64,000 bases of DNA, from positions 1,364,001 through 1,428,000 of the forward strand of contig NZ_CP077970.1 of NCBI RefSeq assembly GCF_024758505.1, read 5' to 3'. The notes beneath the pieces are model-generated. The model was not told where the DNA came from. It made no database searches and worked only from the letters and a program-made list of their open reading frames with translations. Position numbers and translations under genes: made by a program. The DNA comes from Bradyrhizobium arachidis. Its GTDB lineage: Bacteria > Pseudomonadota > Alphaproteobacteria > Rhizobiales > Xanthobacteraceae. Below, one piece after another: positions 27,910 through 36,388 of this stretch; the first letter of the stretch is position 1, and every line of letters starts with the position of its first letter.

Positions 27910-28412
27910 GGCTCAAGAACGCCCACAGTACCGTTCTTCGCGAGGTTCTTTATCGACATCATCCCTGGTTGGTCGCCGAGTTTGAGCGAACTTGCGCGGC
28001 GACGGCGGGGCTGAGTTCGACGCGCTTGAGCGCGTGTCGGATCGCGGTGTCGGTCAGGTTTGGGACGGCATTTCTTCTGTCCGCAACTGGGCTCGGTCGA
28101 GGCAGAACAGGGATCCTTTGCTGGGATCGGAAGCGCGTCCTCTATCCCTAGACCCGCTCCCATTGCCCTAGCCGCCCCCACTGCGCAATGACGGAAAACA
28201 CTAATCTCGTAGGAGGGATCAAGCGTGATCGCGCGCGATCGTAGGGGGTAGTAGGATGGTTGTGCACAAGCGCTATCTCGACAAGCAATCGCGCCAGCAC
28301 GAGGGATTCCTCGTGACAAAATTAGGTTGTCGCTAGCCCTCGACGCGAACGCTGGACACGGGAACGCCTTCGCGCAAGGACTGAGGCACTCCCTCGCAAC
28401 TAAATCGCCACT

Positions 28413-30119
28413 TCACAGCTCAATCGCGTGGTCCTCAAGCACCTGGCGCGTCAGAGCGCCCTTGATTTCGCGGGCGATCTCTTCGCGGATCTGGGCTCCG
28501 AACTGCACCTCGGCATCGCTGTCTCCGGTGAGGTGATGATCGGCGAGCCGTTGCTCAAGGCGGCCCGGAAACTCCTCGACCATCGCCTCGATGAGCCGTT
28601 CCTGTATCTGTGCATGCGCTTCGGGAGCGATCCGGCTCACGACCTTCTCCCACGGTTGCCAGCGAGTTGCCAGATAGTCGGCGAACCCCGCCGCTTCCTC
28701 ATTCCGCACCTGCGTCTCGGCTGCGGTGAGGTCGTGCTCAGTGACGTGGGCGACATCAAAGTACCGCATGTCCGGAGCGATGAGCGGCATGTCCAACCGC
28801 TCACGTAGCTTGACCTGATAGGCGAGATAAACCTCGATCTCATCGACGAACCGGAGCGAGTCGACCTTCTGACGGGCGATCGGCTCAAGCGCGTTCAGGC
28901 GGAACATGACCCGCGCCTGCTTTATGAGTTCACCGAGCCGATCGTCATAGGCCCCATCCTCGACATCAGCGTTCAGACGCGCGGTCTGCATGCCGTTCCA
29001 GGTCAGGGTGATCCGATCCTGGCAGGTCTCGCTCGCCCCGAAAGCCAGCTGAAAAAACTGCTGGCGCAATTGCGGCCTGATCGCTGCCTGTCGCAGATCC
29101 TCGGCCACGACCTGCTGGAAATGGGGATTATCATAATTCACAGTCTTCTGCAGCTTGTCGAGGAAGAGCGCGTATTCCGGGGCGCCCGCCTCGTCGGCGA
29201 AGTTCTGCCAGGCGGCGATCGCCTCCGGCTCGCCCTTCAACCAGTCCGCGACCGCCTCGGCCAGCGGCCGTTCCTGATCCACCGCCGTTTCCCCGCCCAT
29301 CGAGAAGAAGACCCGCGGGCCGGCATAGCCCGGTGCATTCAAGGCTGCCGCCAAATTCGTCCGCACCCGCTCGGGCAGCCGGTTACCCGCCAGCTCAATC
29401 CTGCACCCAGAACCTAGCTGGGATAGCAGGCTCTCCGGCAGGCTGGTTAGCCGGTTGTCGCGTGCTTCGAGCTGCCGGAGTCCCGCTGGAAGGGTATCGG
29501 GCAGACTAATCATCCCGTTGCTGTTGGCGTAGAGCCGCAGGAGCCCTGGCGGGAGGGTATCGGGCAGACTGGTCAGCCGATTGCGGCTGGCGTAGAGCCG
29601 CAGGAGCCTAGGCGGGAGGCTATCGGGCAGACCGGTCAGCCGGTTGCTACTGACGTTGAGCTGCCGGAGCCCCGCCGGAAGGGTCTCCGGAAGGCTCCTT
29701 AGCCAGTTCTCATTGGCGTTGAGATCCCATAGCCCAGCCGGAAGCGTCTCGGGAAAACTGGTCAGCCGATTGCGGCTGACGTCGAGCTGCTGGAGGTCCG
29801 GCGGAAGGACGGGGGGCAAGGTTGTCAGGGACAGCGATGACAGATTCAGCGGCAGCGGCGCAGAGTCGTAGGCGTTCTCTCGCCAGGCTCTGATTCGCCT
29901 GACCGCCTCGTGCCGGTCCTCGTCCGGCCTGCGACCGAATTCGTCAACCCAAGCGTCCAGGATCTGATCCTGCGACTCCTGCGGAGGAGCGGACGAGCGC
30001 GTTCCAGTCAAGGCTTCGACCCACTGCGCTGCGGCCCGGGTGAGACCGCATAGGCACCCCTGCCGGTGGCCTTGTTCGGAAGGAATGCCAGCGCCCGACT
30101 CGGCCCGCCCTGTGTTCAT
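28413..30119 (-). CDS. nopM: NopM-like type III effector: LRR plus NEL E3 ubiquitin ligase
   Basis: About 568 residues from ATG 30119 (an ATG eight codons upstream at 30143 lacks a ribosome site; AGGAG precedes 30119 at a rather long distance). N-terminal secretion region to about 90, then six LRRs of about 20 residues with the LPxxLxxLxxxxNxLxxLP consensus. The C-terminal 330 residues are a NEL domain with the catalytic Cys in FGASETCQDRITLTWNGMQ (about residue 374 counted from 30143), the CxD motif of IpaH ligases. These effectors act inside the plant cell, attaching ubiquitin to host proteins. A tts box lies about 120 bases upstream. The NEL part is almost identical to that of the gene at 39801-42263; the LRR part differs. 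Confidence 0.9.
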   Translation of the reverse strand: MNTGRAESGAGIPSEQGHRQGCLCGLTRAAAQWVEALTGTRSSAPPQESQDQILDAWVDEFGRRPDEDRHEAVRRIRAWRENAYDSAPLPLNLSSLSLTTLPPVLPPDLQQLDVSRNRLTSFPETLPAGLWDLNANENWLRSLPETLPAGLRQLNVSSNRLTGLPDSLPPRLLRLYASRNRLTSLPDTLPPGLLRLYANSNGMISLPDTLPAGLRQLEARDNRLTSLPESLLSQLGSGCRIELAGNRLPERVRTNLAAALNAPGYAGPRVFFSMGGETAVDQERPLAEAVADWLKGEPEAIAAWQNFADEAGAPEYALFLDKLQKTVNYDNPHFQQVVAEDLRQAAIRPQLRQQFFQLAFGASETCQDRITLTWNGMQTARLNADVEDGAYDDRLGELIKQARVMFRLNALEPIARQKVDSLRFVDEIEVYLAYQVKLRERLDMPLIAPDMRYFDVAHVTEHDLTAAETQVRNEEAAGFADYLATRWQPWEKVVSRIAPEAHAQIQERLIEAMVEEFPGRLEQRLADHHLTGDSDAEVQFGAQIREEIAREIKGALTRQVLEDHAIEL

Positions 30120-30236
30120 CAATGCTCGTTCTCCTGTCGCCATCTAAGGGAATGCGCTGGAAGGAGCGCTGGCCGGTAGTTGTCACCGCGGATGGTAACA
30201 AGCCGACCTGTCAGTCTCGGTAGACACTTCTCCTGC

Positions 30237-30266
30237 TATGAGGTGCTTAGCTGTCGACGAGCTGAC
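30237..30266 (-). promoter_or_regulatory. tts box of the first nopM-like gene
   Basis: Minus strand, starting at 30266, reads GTCAGCTCGTCGACAGCTAA, close to the TtsI-binding consensus of rhizobial type III operons. It is correctly oriented about 120 bases before the effector start. Confidence 0.8.
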
Positions 30267-31252
30267 GAGTCTCGCAACGATGCGGCGATAGGAACCACGT
30301 TGGTCTTTCTCGGGAGCTGCGCCGTCAGCGCTCCGCCCCAGCAAAGTTGGCGACCGTCTAACAGAACTTACCGGGCTTCGGCTGCGGCGAAGTAGGTCCG
30401 CGGCAGGGACCGTGAGACTGTGAAAAGGTCAACCGGAAAAGTATGGCGCAACGGTCAGGAGGCAGGATCGGCAAAACCAGGTCAGGGATACGCGCCTCGA
30501 GCACGTTAAGTTGAATTCGGACGTTCCGCGAACGTCCATATGGGGTCAGCAGCATGTGACAGTCGCAGCAAAAGGCCGGACGCATGTCAGCCGCCGATCA
30601 CGCCTCCGAGCCTTCGAAGGATTCTTCTTGCACCGTACGCTGATAGTGCTTGGCATGGCATGGTCTTTGATCCGGCGCTCCAGCACACCGATTGTCGAAC
30701 TTGATTGCCCGGAGGATGGAATTTGGGAGGGCGCAGCAAATGTCGCTATCAGACTAGCCGCCTTCAAATCAAGAAATCGCGGGGGCAGTCTGCGAGCGCC
30801 GAGCCATCCTTAGCCTCGGGCTCTTGAGCGACCGAAGCCTGGTCAGTCCAGCGCGGCTTCGAGCCATTTGGACCTGCCGGCGCAGTTGCGCCCCACAGGT
30901 CAACGTGGCGGCGGAGGACTTACTTCACACATGTCGTCGAATTGGGATGGAAGCATGGCCGCCAGCCGGCTCCCGATGCCCTGATCGGCGCCCTGAATAG
31001 AAAGGGTTGGCTTGCTGTCGACGACATCGGTCCCGCGACGCAAGGAAAGCGGCCTGATGGCGAGCCGCTAACGAGCGGCCCTTTAAGACTCCATGATCAT
31101 GAGCTGCTTTGCAACAGTGACGTCAGATCCCCGTAGGAGTCGTCGATCCTACACCACCGAACTGGGGCAAGGAACAACAGACCCGACCCCAAACAACCGA
31201 CGCCGCGCGAGAAATCAATTCGCGCGCGGCGAGTTCAGCGATCACAGCCGTG
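30267..31252. other. Gene-poor stretch between effector promoters
   Basis: No protein here can be supported. Several short frames exist but none has a recognisable motif together with a ribosome site. A minus frame at 31123-31332 includes a Leu/Glu-rich helix that could be a decayed recombinase tail, but this is too weak to call. Confidence 0.4.
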
Positions 31253-31280
31253 TCGAGCACCTTGCCGGCAAGGTGCTCGA
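31253..31280. repeat. Perfect 28-base palindrome
   Basis: The arm TCGAGCACCTTGCC at 31253-31266 is followed directly by its exact reverse complement at 31267-31280, with no spacer. It lies 90 bases before a tts box. It could be a protein-binding site or simply part of a decayed coding sequence. Confidence 0.7.
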
Positions 31281-31370
31281 TCAAGACCTCATCTTGAAGC
31301 GCGCACGGCTCACGACCGAAATGCCTGCCCAAAATGAGGCGCGCCTGTCCCTCGGTCCTTCATTCGTCTA

Positions 31371-31400
31371 GTCAGCTTCTCGAAAGCTAACTCTTCTAGG
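31371..31400 (+). promoter_or_regulatory. tts box of the repeat-containing effector
   Basis: GTCAGCTTCTCGAAAGCTAA at 31371-31390 is a near-perfect TtsI box. It points towards the effector whose start is at 31649, about 250 bases downstream. Confidence 0.88.
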
Positions 31401-31648
31401 ATCGAAGGTGGGCCCCGCAAGTCGATCGCCCGCCGATGGCAATGAGCCTGGGGGAGACAGGGCGCGCGCAATCATCGGAGATCCGGGGCGCGGCGGTAAC
31501 ACAGGCTTGTTGTTCGCAGTTCGCAGTTCGGACTTCGGCGGTCAGATCTTCACCGAAATGCCCACCGCCTTCAATCTGTCGCCTGCCTTTGCACCAAATC
31601 TGGCTCCGAGGGCTCTTTGCGGAACACTTTTTTCAGATGGAGCATAGG

Positions 31649-33238
31649 ATGGATGGTTCGCAGTTCAACCCTTCGTACTTGAACCCGTCGGCCTCTGAAA
31701 TTGCACAGCAGAATGCCGACATTGGGGAGGGGCAACAAGCGAGCGACGCGAGCCTCCAAGCGAACTTTGAAGAGCACGTGAGTGAATTGCGAGGCGGTTC
31801 GGGGCCGGGCCGGCGCGCCAGGCGCAATCACGACCAAGCATTCGGGGAGGACGTGGCGCTTATTAGCGAAGCTAAGCGAACAGCCCGGGGCAGAGGTGTA
31901 CCCGACCGTTCCGTCGCAAACGCGGGAACTGATATACAAAATCTAAGCATCTGGCTCCGGGAGAACAGTAAGGCCCCGCTAGCCGCCCGGGGTGACGATG
32001 AGTCCCTTCAAGCCGATGTGCGGGACTATATCAATGGTGGCGGCTCTCGGAGTGTCGTGTCGTCGGTGAACAAGCTTCTGCCCGGAACGCTCCCGTCGTT
32101 GGATGAGGTACTCGGTCGCCCCCCACGCGCCATACGAACTTATCCCGAGGACGCTCGCCTCATCAACGACGCGGTGCAGCACGCCGCGCGTGAGCATGGA
32201 GCCTCGACCGGTGAGCAGAGGAGGTCCATTCATATGCGGGCCACCCGTCTTCGCTATCTGAGCGAGTGGCTCCTGAACGGACATAGGGGGAGCATAGCCG
32301 GCCGATTTAACGGAGACCAGCAGCAGCAGGATGCGTTTCAGGCAGATGTTGCCGCGTACAGGGAAGTGATTAGCACGCGCAGGGATCGAACACTAACGGA
32401 CGCGGATTTGGCATTGCTTCAAAACCGCCTGCACATCGTTGGGACGGGCCAGGCACCGAGGTTTCGGGACCCTGCGCAACCCGGTTTGCCCGTCATGGAA
32501 AGCGATCGCGAGGCCGGTCGGCGGCACGAGTGTTCCGCGATCACCATCGCGGGAGCCTCTGCACCAGCGCTGGACATTGCCGGACCGTCGTCGTCTGTCA
32601 GGCCTCCGTCGGATATCTACGGCGGTCTTGAATCATTCGTTGAGCTGAATGCGCCCACACCGTACGAGTTGCGTGACGATGCTTACTCTGCGCCGGCGCC
32701 GGACGTCGCCGGACCGTCGTCGTCCGTCAGGCCTCCGTCGGACATCTACGGCGGTCTTGAGTCGTTTATTGATCTGAATGCGCCCACACCGAACGAGTTG
32801 CGTGACGATGCTCACTCTATGCCGGCGCCGGACGTCGCCGGACCGTCGTCATCTGTCAGACCTCCGTCGGACATCTACAGCGGTCTTGAGTCATTCGTTG
32901 ATCTGAATGCGCCCACACCGTACGAGTTGCGTGACGATGCTCACTCTGCGCCGGCGCCGGACGTCGCCGGACCATCGTCGTCTGTCAGACCTCCGTCAGA
33001 CATCTACAGCGGTCTTGAGTCATTCGTTGATCTGAATGCGCCCACACCGTACGAGTTGCGTGACGATGCTCACTCTGCGCCGGCGCCGGACGTCGCCGGA
33101 CGGTCGTCGTCTATCAGGCCTCCGTCAGACATCTACGGCGGTCTTGAGTCGTTTACTGATCTGAATGCGCCCGCACCGCACGAGTTGCGCGACGATGCCG
33201 ATTCTGCACCGCGCCGGACGTCGCCAGATGGACTCTGA
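31649..33238 (+). CDS. NopD/Bel2-5-type repeat effector, truncated before any protease domain
   Basis: 529 residues from ATG 31649, preceded by GGAG at good spacing; the frame is open to 31436 but those residues look non-native. Two related helical units (about 67-144 and 164-262) share the pattern ...LSxWL...IAxRF...DVxxY. Residues 305-519 are five 43-residue repeats containing RPPSDIYGGLESF and DLNAPTPYELRDDAHS. The layout recalls Bradyrhizobium NopD/Bel2-5 effectors, which continue into a ULP1-like SUMO protease. Here a sixth repeat begins at 33206 but a missing base shifts the frame and ends the protein at APRRTSPDGL. The DLNAP units resemble plant EAR repression motifs. A tts box precedes the gene. 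Secretion is likely; activity of the truncated form is unknown. Confidence 0.8.
   Translation: MDGSQFNPSYLNPSASEIAQQNADIGEGQQASDASLQANFEEHVSELRGGSGPGRRARRNHDQAFGEDVALISEAKRTARGRGVPDRSVANAGTDIQNLSIWLRENSKAPLAARGDDESLQADVRDYINGGGSRSVVSSVNKLLPGTLPSLDEVLGRPPRAIRTYPEDARLINDAVQHAAREHGASTGEQRRSIHMRATRLRYLSEWLLNGHRGSIAGRFNGDQQQQDAFQADVAAYREVISTRRDRTLTDADLALLQNRLHIVGTGQAPRFRDPAQPGLPVMESDREAGRRHECSAITIAGASAPALDIAGPSSSVRPPSDIYGGLESFVELNAPTPYELRDDAYSAPAPDVAGPSSSVRPPSDIYGGLESFIDLNAPTPNELRDDAHSMPAPDVAGPSSSVRPPSDIYSGLESFVDLNAPTPYELRDDAHSAPAPDVAGPSSSVRPPSDIYSGLESFVDLNAPTPYELRDDAHSAPAPDVAGRSSSIRPPSDIYGGLESFTDLNAPAPHELRDDADSAPRRTSPDGL
32561..33205 (+). repeat. Five tandem 129-base repeats inside the effector gene
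   Basis: Unit starts fall at 32561, 32690, 32819, 32948 and 33077, exactly 129 bases apart, with a partial sixth at 33206. Units three and four are nearly identical at DNA level, which indicates recent duplication or slippage. Confidence 0.92.
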
Positions 33239-33381
33239 GGCACCGAAAAGGCGTTCCACTCGCGATCGAAAATTCTGAGACAATTTACCTGGTGAAGGAC
33301 TATATGATGGGCAACCGACCCATTTACGACAGGTGATGTCATGGCGGGAAAATCCGATTTTTTTACTGGCCCGCTCGAAGG

Positions 33382-33624
33382 TTGGGAGCCCTTGGATTCC
33401 CCCCAAAGGGGCAGGATTCGAGTGCGCTGCCCACCAAACCTGATCGAGTAGCTCAGGAATGGACCAAGGTTGCTCGCAAATATGCCGCGGATTCGGCCGG
33501 TTCCGGCGCATCATCTGAACACGCGACGCTGGTGCGGGCAAAAAAGAAGGGCTCGCGGGATAGCGATGTGAACGCCAAGACCTTCGTTCTGTCAGGCAAT
33601 AAGATCGTCGGGACACAGGGCTAA
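33382..33624 (+). CDS. Small unknown protein or fragment
   Basis: Up to 80 residues; the frame opens with TTG and lacks a clear ribosome site. The end (GSRDSDVNAKTFVLSGNKIVGTQG) looks protein-like, with balanced composition, but I recognise no family. It may be the decayed end of a longer gene. From 33625 to 34310 nothing else can be supported. Confidence 0.25.
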   Translation: MGALGFPPKGQDSSALPTKPDRVAQEWTKVARKYAADSAGSGASSEHATLVRAKKKGSRDSDVNAKTFVLSGNKIVGTQG

Positions 33625-34324
33625 TTGCTGCAGCGCAAAGCGCCGAGCAGCCGCCCGGACTCCGCCTCGGCGGCGGCTTCTTTTTACGCCCTTTGGCAGG
33701 CCCGAGAGTCCCCAATCTCAACAAATGAAGCAGAAGGGTTTTTGGGGTGGCCACCGGCCAAATCGCTCAGAACGGGCGATGTGGCGAGTCGCCTTAAAGA
33801 GCTTCAGTGTGGACGCGATTGCAGTTGTCCGCTCTGCTGCCAATCGAAATCCCCCACGGAGCCCAATCTTTTCGAAGTCGCATCTTCCGTTCCGGATCGG
33901 CGCAGCGATGAGCCTCTCTTCACGTAATCGATGTTTTCAGCTTGTCCAAGGCAATAGGTGCATCATGCACAAATCCGCCATCTGTCACACCTCCGCAAAG
34001 GCCCACACGCACCTCGGATTTCGGCCCCGGCTGCTCTGTTATCATGGGAACGCTCGACCAAGCGCCCAGAATCTTTGCAGTCTCATTTAGGTTGTCAGCC
34101 AACTTGTGCCCGTGTGTTCCTATGTCGGCCGGCGCATCAGGCGGTTCTAGTCATCGCTCCAGCGACGCGCTGGCATGGTTTGCGCGAGCGTCACAGGTAT
34201 CCAGACCTGCCATGGTGTTGGATATTGGGCGTGCGGCTGTGTGACTCGTCGGCCCTGTCTGGGCGCTCGACGTCGCCAATTCTCTGAAGACGAAGCGCGG
34301 AGTGCGCAGCTCGCTACTGCTGCG

Positions 34325-34795
34325 CCATCCAATCCGCCGTGACGCGGGTTGGCATTGGCTTCATCACAAGGTTGAGGCGACCCGTCTCGATCGGATCGCC
34401 GTTGCAGATTGAGCGCGGTGAAATCCTGACCACGTCGACCGACCAAGAGCGTGTCAGCGTCAAGATCGATTCTCTCGTCATTGCCGGTGGGCGGGCAGGG
34501 ATGCCGCGGCGATCGAGCACCATATCGAAAAACTCACCGCGCTCGGCATTCCGCGCCCATCTACGACGCCGCACTACTACCGCGTCGCCGCAAAAACGCG
34601 AACCCAGGACACCTGCCTCACCGTACTCGGCCCTGACAGTTCCGGCGAAATCGAACCCGTCATTGTCGCTATGGTTGACGGGCTCTGGGTCGGTATCGGA
34701 TCTGACCATAACGATCGGAAGGCGCAAGCATTGGGCATCGCACGGGACCTCCGGGCAGAGAGCACGAAAGATCCAGTGACAGCCGTGAGGTGTTA
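34325..34795 (+). pseudogene. DUF2848-family remnant
   Basis: Pieces in two frames give ILTTSTDQERVSVKIDSLVIAGG and then IEHHIEKLTALGIPRPSTTP / HYYRVAAKTRTQDTCLTVLG / PDSSGEIEPVIVAMVDGLWV / GIGSDHNDRKAQALGIA. These are the hallmarks of DUF2848 proteins (hydrolase-like, of unknown reaction), including SSGE and GSDHxDR. The N-terminus is missing and at least one frameshift is present. It is flanked by effector genes and is probably passive debris. Confidence 0.6.
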
Positions 34796-34814
34796 AGTCC
34801 TATTGAGAAGGGCC

Positions 34815-34844
34815 GTAAGTTTCTCGTCAGACAGGCTGACTATC
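34815..34844 (+). promoter_or_regulatory. Degenerate tts box before the first nopP
   Basis: GTAAGTTTCTCGTCAGACAG at 34815-34834 keeps the GT-AG-TT-CTCG core and spacing of the TtsI box but departs at several positions. It is about 70 bases from the nopP start, the usual distance. Confidence 0.45.
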
Positions 34845-34911
34845 AATCTCCGCTCGGCCCGACCGGCCCATGCTCGGTTAAATCATCTTCCCTGAAAGGA
34901 ATACCAAGTCC

Positions 34912-35781
34912 ATGTACAATCGAATCAACGACTCATCCAGTTTTCCATGGGCGGCCTATCACGACAGTGATGAGACGACACAGTCCACCTTCGACGCATA
35001 TGGGCGAAGCTTCGAAGACGCCTTTTCTGGAATGCACATAACAGATCCGGGCTCTTATGCGACTTCTTCCGCTAGCGGTTCACGCTCCTACTTCCTCGCC
35101 TCCGAGCCACCTGTGGTGGAGCTCTCTCGAAACGAATTCCTCGAAAAGGTGGAAGATTTTTATGGCGACGAAATTCATGAGATCGCCAGTAACCCGCAGA
35201 GATATTCGGGTCCGATCGCAAATAAGGCCGCACGGACTGCACAGGTTGCCTATGATTCCGGGAGAAAAGGTTCAGAAGATGCGAGGTATTTCAGCTACCA
35301 GCTTGGGGAGAAAAGTGTCGGACTTCTGCGCACGGAAAGTGGGGCTCCCTTCAAAGAGGTGTTCAAAGATAAGCGTGCGCGCGCCAAATTTGAAAGGCTA
35401 TTCCCTGGACGGAAGGAAATTACCTCGACGGTCGATTTTCGGGTCGTTCATCCCTTGGTGGATAATGCAGGGGACATTTTGCTAGAGCATCAACTTCGGT
35501 TGGATGGCGACAGCCCGCTGCTGCTATCCCATCCGATAAACGAGGCGGCAAGGAACCGGGCCGCGACGCTCGGTTTTGTTGATGTAAGCGACTCGATGAT
35601 GGTGCTTGACCCCACACGGTCCGACAAGTGGACGAACAATAGCGCGGGTGAATGGCAGCGAGCAGACAAGCCTCCGCTTTACCTTGCGAAGACTGAGGAG
35701 AGCGATGGCAGGCATGCCGAAAGCTCGGCACGTGCAGCAAATAGGACGCCCGATTGGGAGGACGACTACGACTTCATGTAG
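34912..35781 (+). CDS. nopP: NopP-family type III effector
   Basis: 289 residues starting MYNRINDSS, the same opening as the second copy at 43201. The conserved body is SYFLASEPPVVELSRNEFLEKVEDFYGDEI, ARYFSYQLGEKSVGLLRTE, STVDFRVVHPLVDNAGDILLEHQLRLDGD and the end DDYDFM. NopP is secreted by rhizobial type III systems, is phosphorylated by plant kinases and can be recognised by host resistance genes such as soybean Rj2. No enzyme motif is known to me; the VDNAGDILLEHQL block looks like an acetyltransferase-type strand-helix, but that is speculation. Serine-rich N-terminus fits a secretion signal. Its tts box is degenerate. Confidence 0.85.
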   Translation: MYNRINDSSSFPWAAYHDSDETTQSTFDAYGRSFEDAFSGMHITDPGSYATSSASGSRSYFLASEPPVVELSRNEFLEKVEDFYGDEIHEIASNPQRYSGPIANKAARTAQVAYDSGRKGSEDARYFSYQLGEKSVGLLRTESGAPFKEVFKDKRARAKFERLFPGRKEITSTVDFRVVHPLVDNAGDILLEHQLRLDGDSPLLLSHPINEAARNRAATLGFVDVSDSMMVLDPTRSDKWTNNSAGEWQRADKPPLYLAKTEESDGRHAESSARAANRTPDWEDDYDFM

Positions 35782-36388
35782 GCCAGGCAAATCGGCAGCG
35801 AGAGAGGGGCGTTGAGGCCGCTCTCTCCTGCAGACACAAATTGTTCGTAGGTCCGTATGGTGCGCCCCGACGGCGCGCATTATCAGCGCGCGTCGCGGAC
35901 CAACTGGCGTCCGAGTTCGGCGGCGCGGATGCGGAATGGCACGAGAGGCTTCCAGCATCAGAAAGCATAATCAATGCAAGTCCGCCCTGATTGGCAAGAA
36001 GGCTCCGGACGTCGCTGTCGAACACGGAGATTCTGCCGAGCGCAGGTGGGGCGCACTTCGATCATTCCACACGATGGCACACTTTTCGTAGCCATCGACG
36101 CAGGAGGGTCAGGGTAGATATTTGAGTTCTTCGGTCGACGGCGACAAGTCGCGGACCGTCATCTCGTCGATCATGCGCTGCCGACGACGGCCCATTGTAG
36201 CCATCGGGACCTGCCGGCTTGAGAAGGGGCGACGACCAATAACCTCTCGGACTGACATCTCAGTTCAATAGGCTTCTCTCCTGCGCTACGGGTTCGATCA
36301 ATTCCGGACGCATCATCTCTGCACAACTGGAGGGTCGTCGAGCGCGGGCGCACCGCCCATTTTTCGCACATTGCGGTCCGAGCGCGTG
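35782..36388. other. Intergenic stretch between convergent effector genes
   Basis: Only shadow-like frames. An imperfect hairpin with GAGAGAG/CTCTCTC arms just after the nopP stop (about 35800-35830) may end transcription. Nothing else seen. Confidence 0.35.

Noticed and set aside
33400..33432. Sequence ending GCCCACCA with an internal TTCGAGT, like a tRNA 3' end
   Set aside because: The T-stem does not pair, and there is no acceptor or D-arm upstream.
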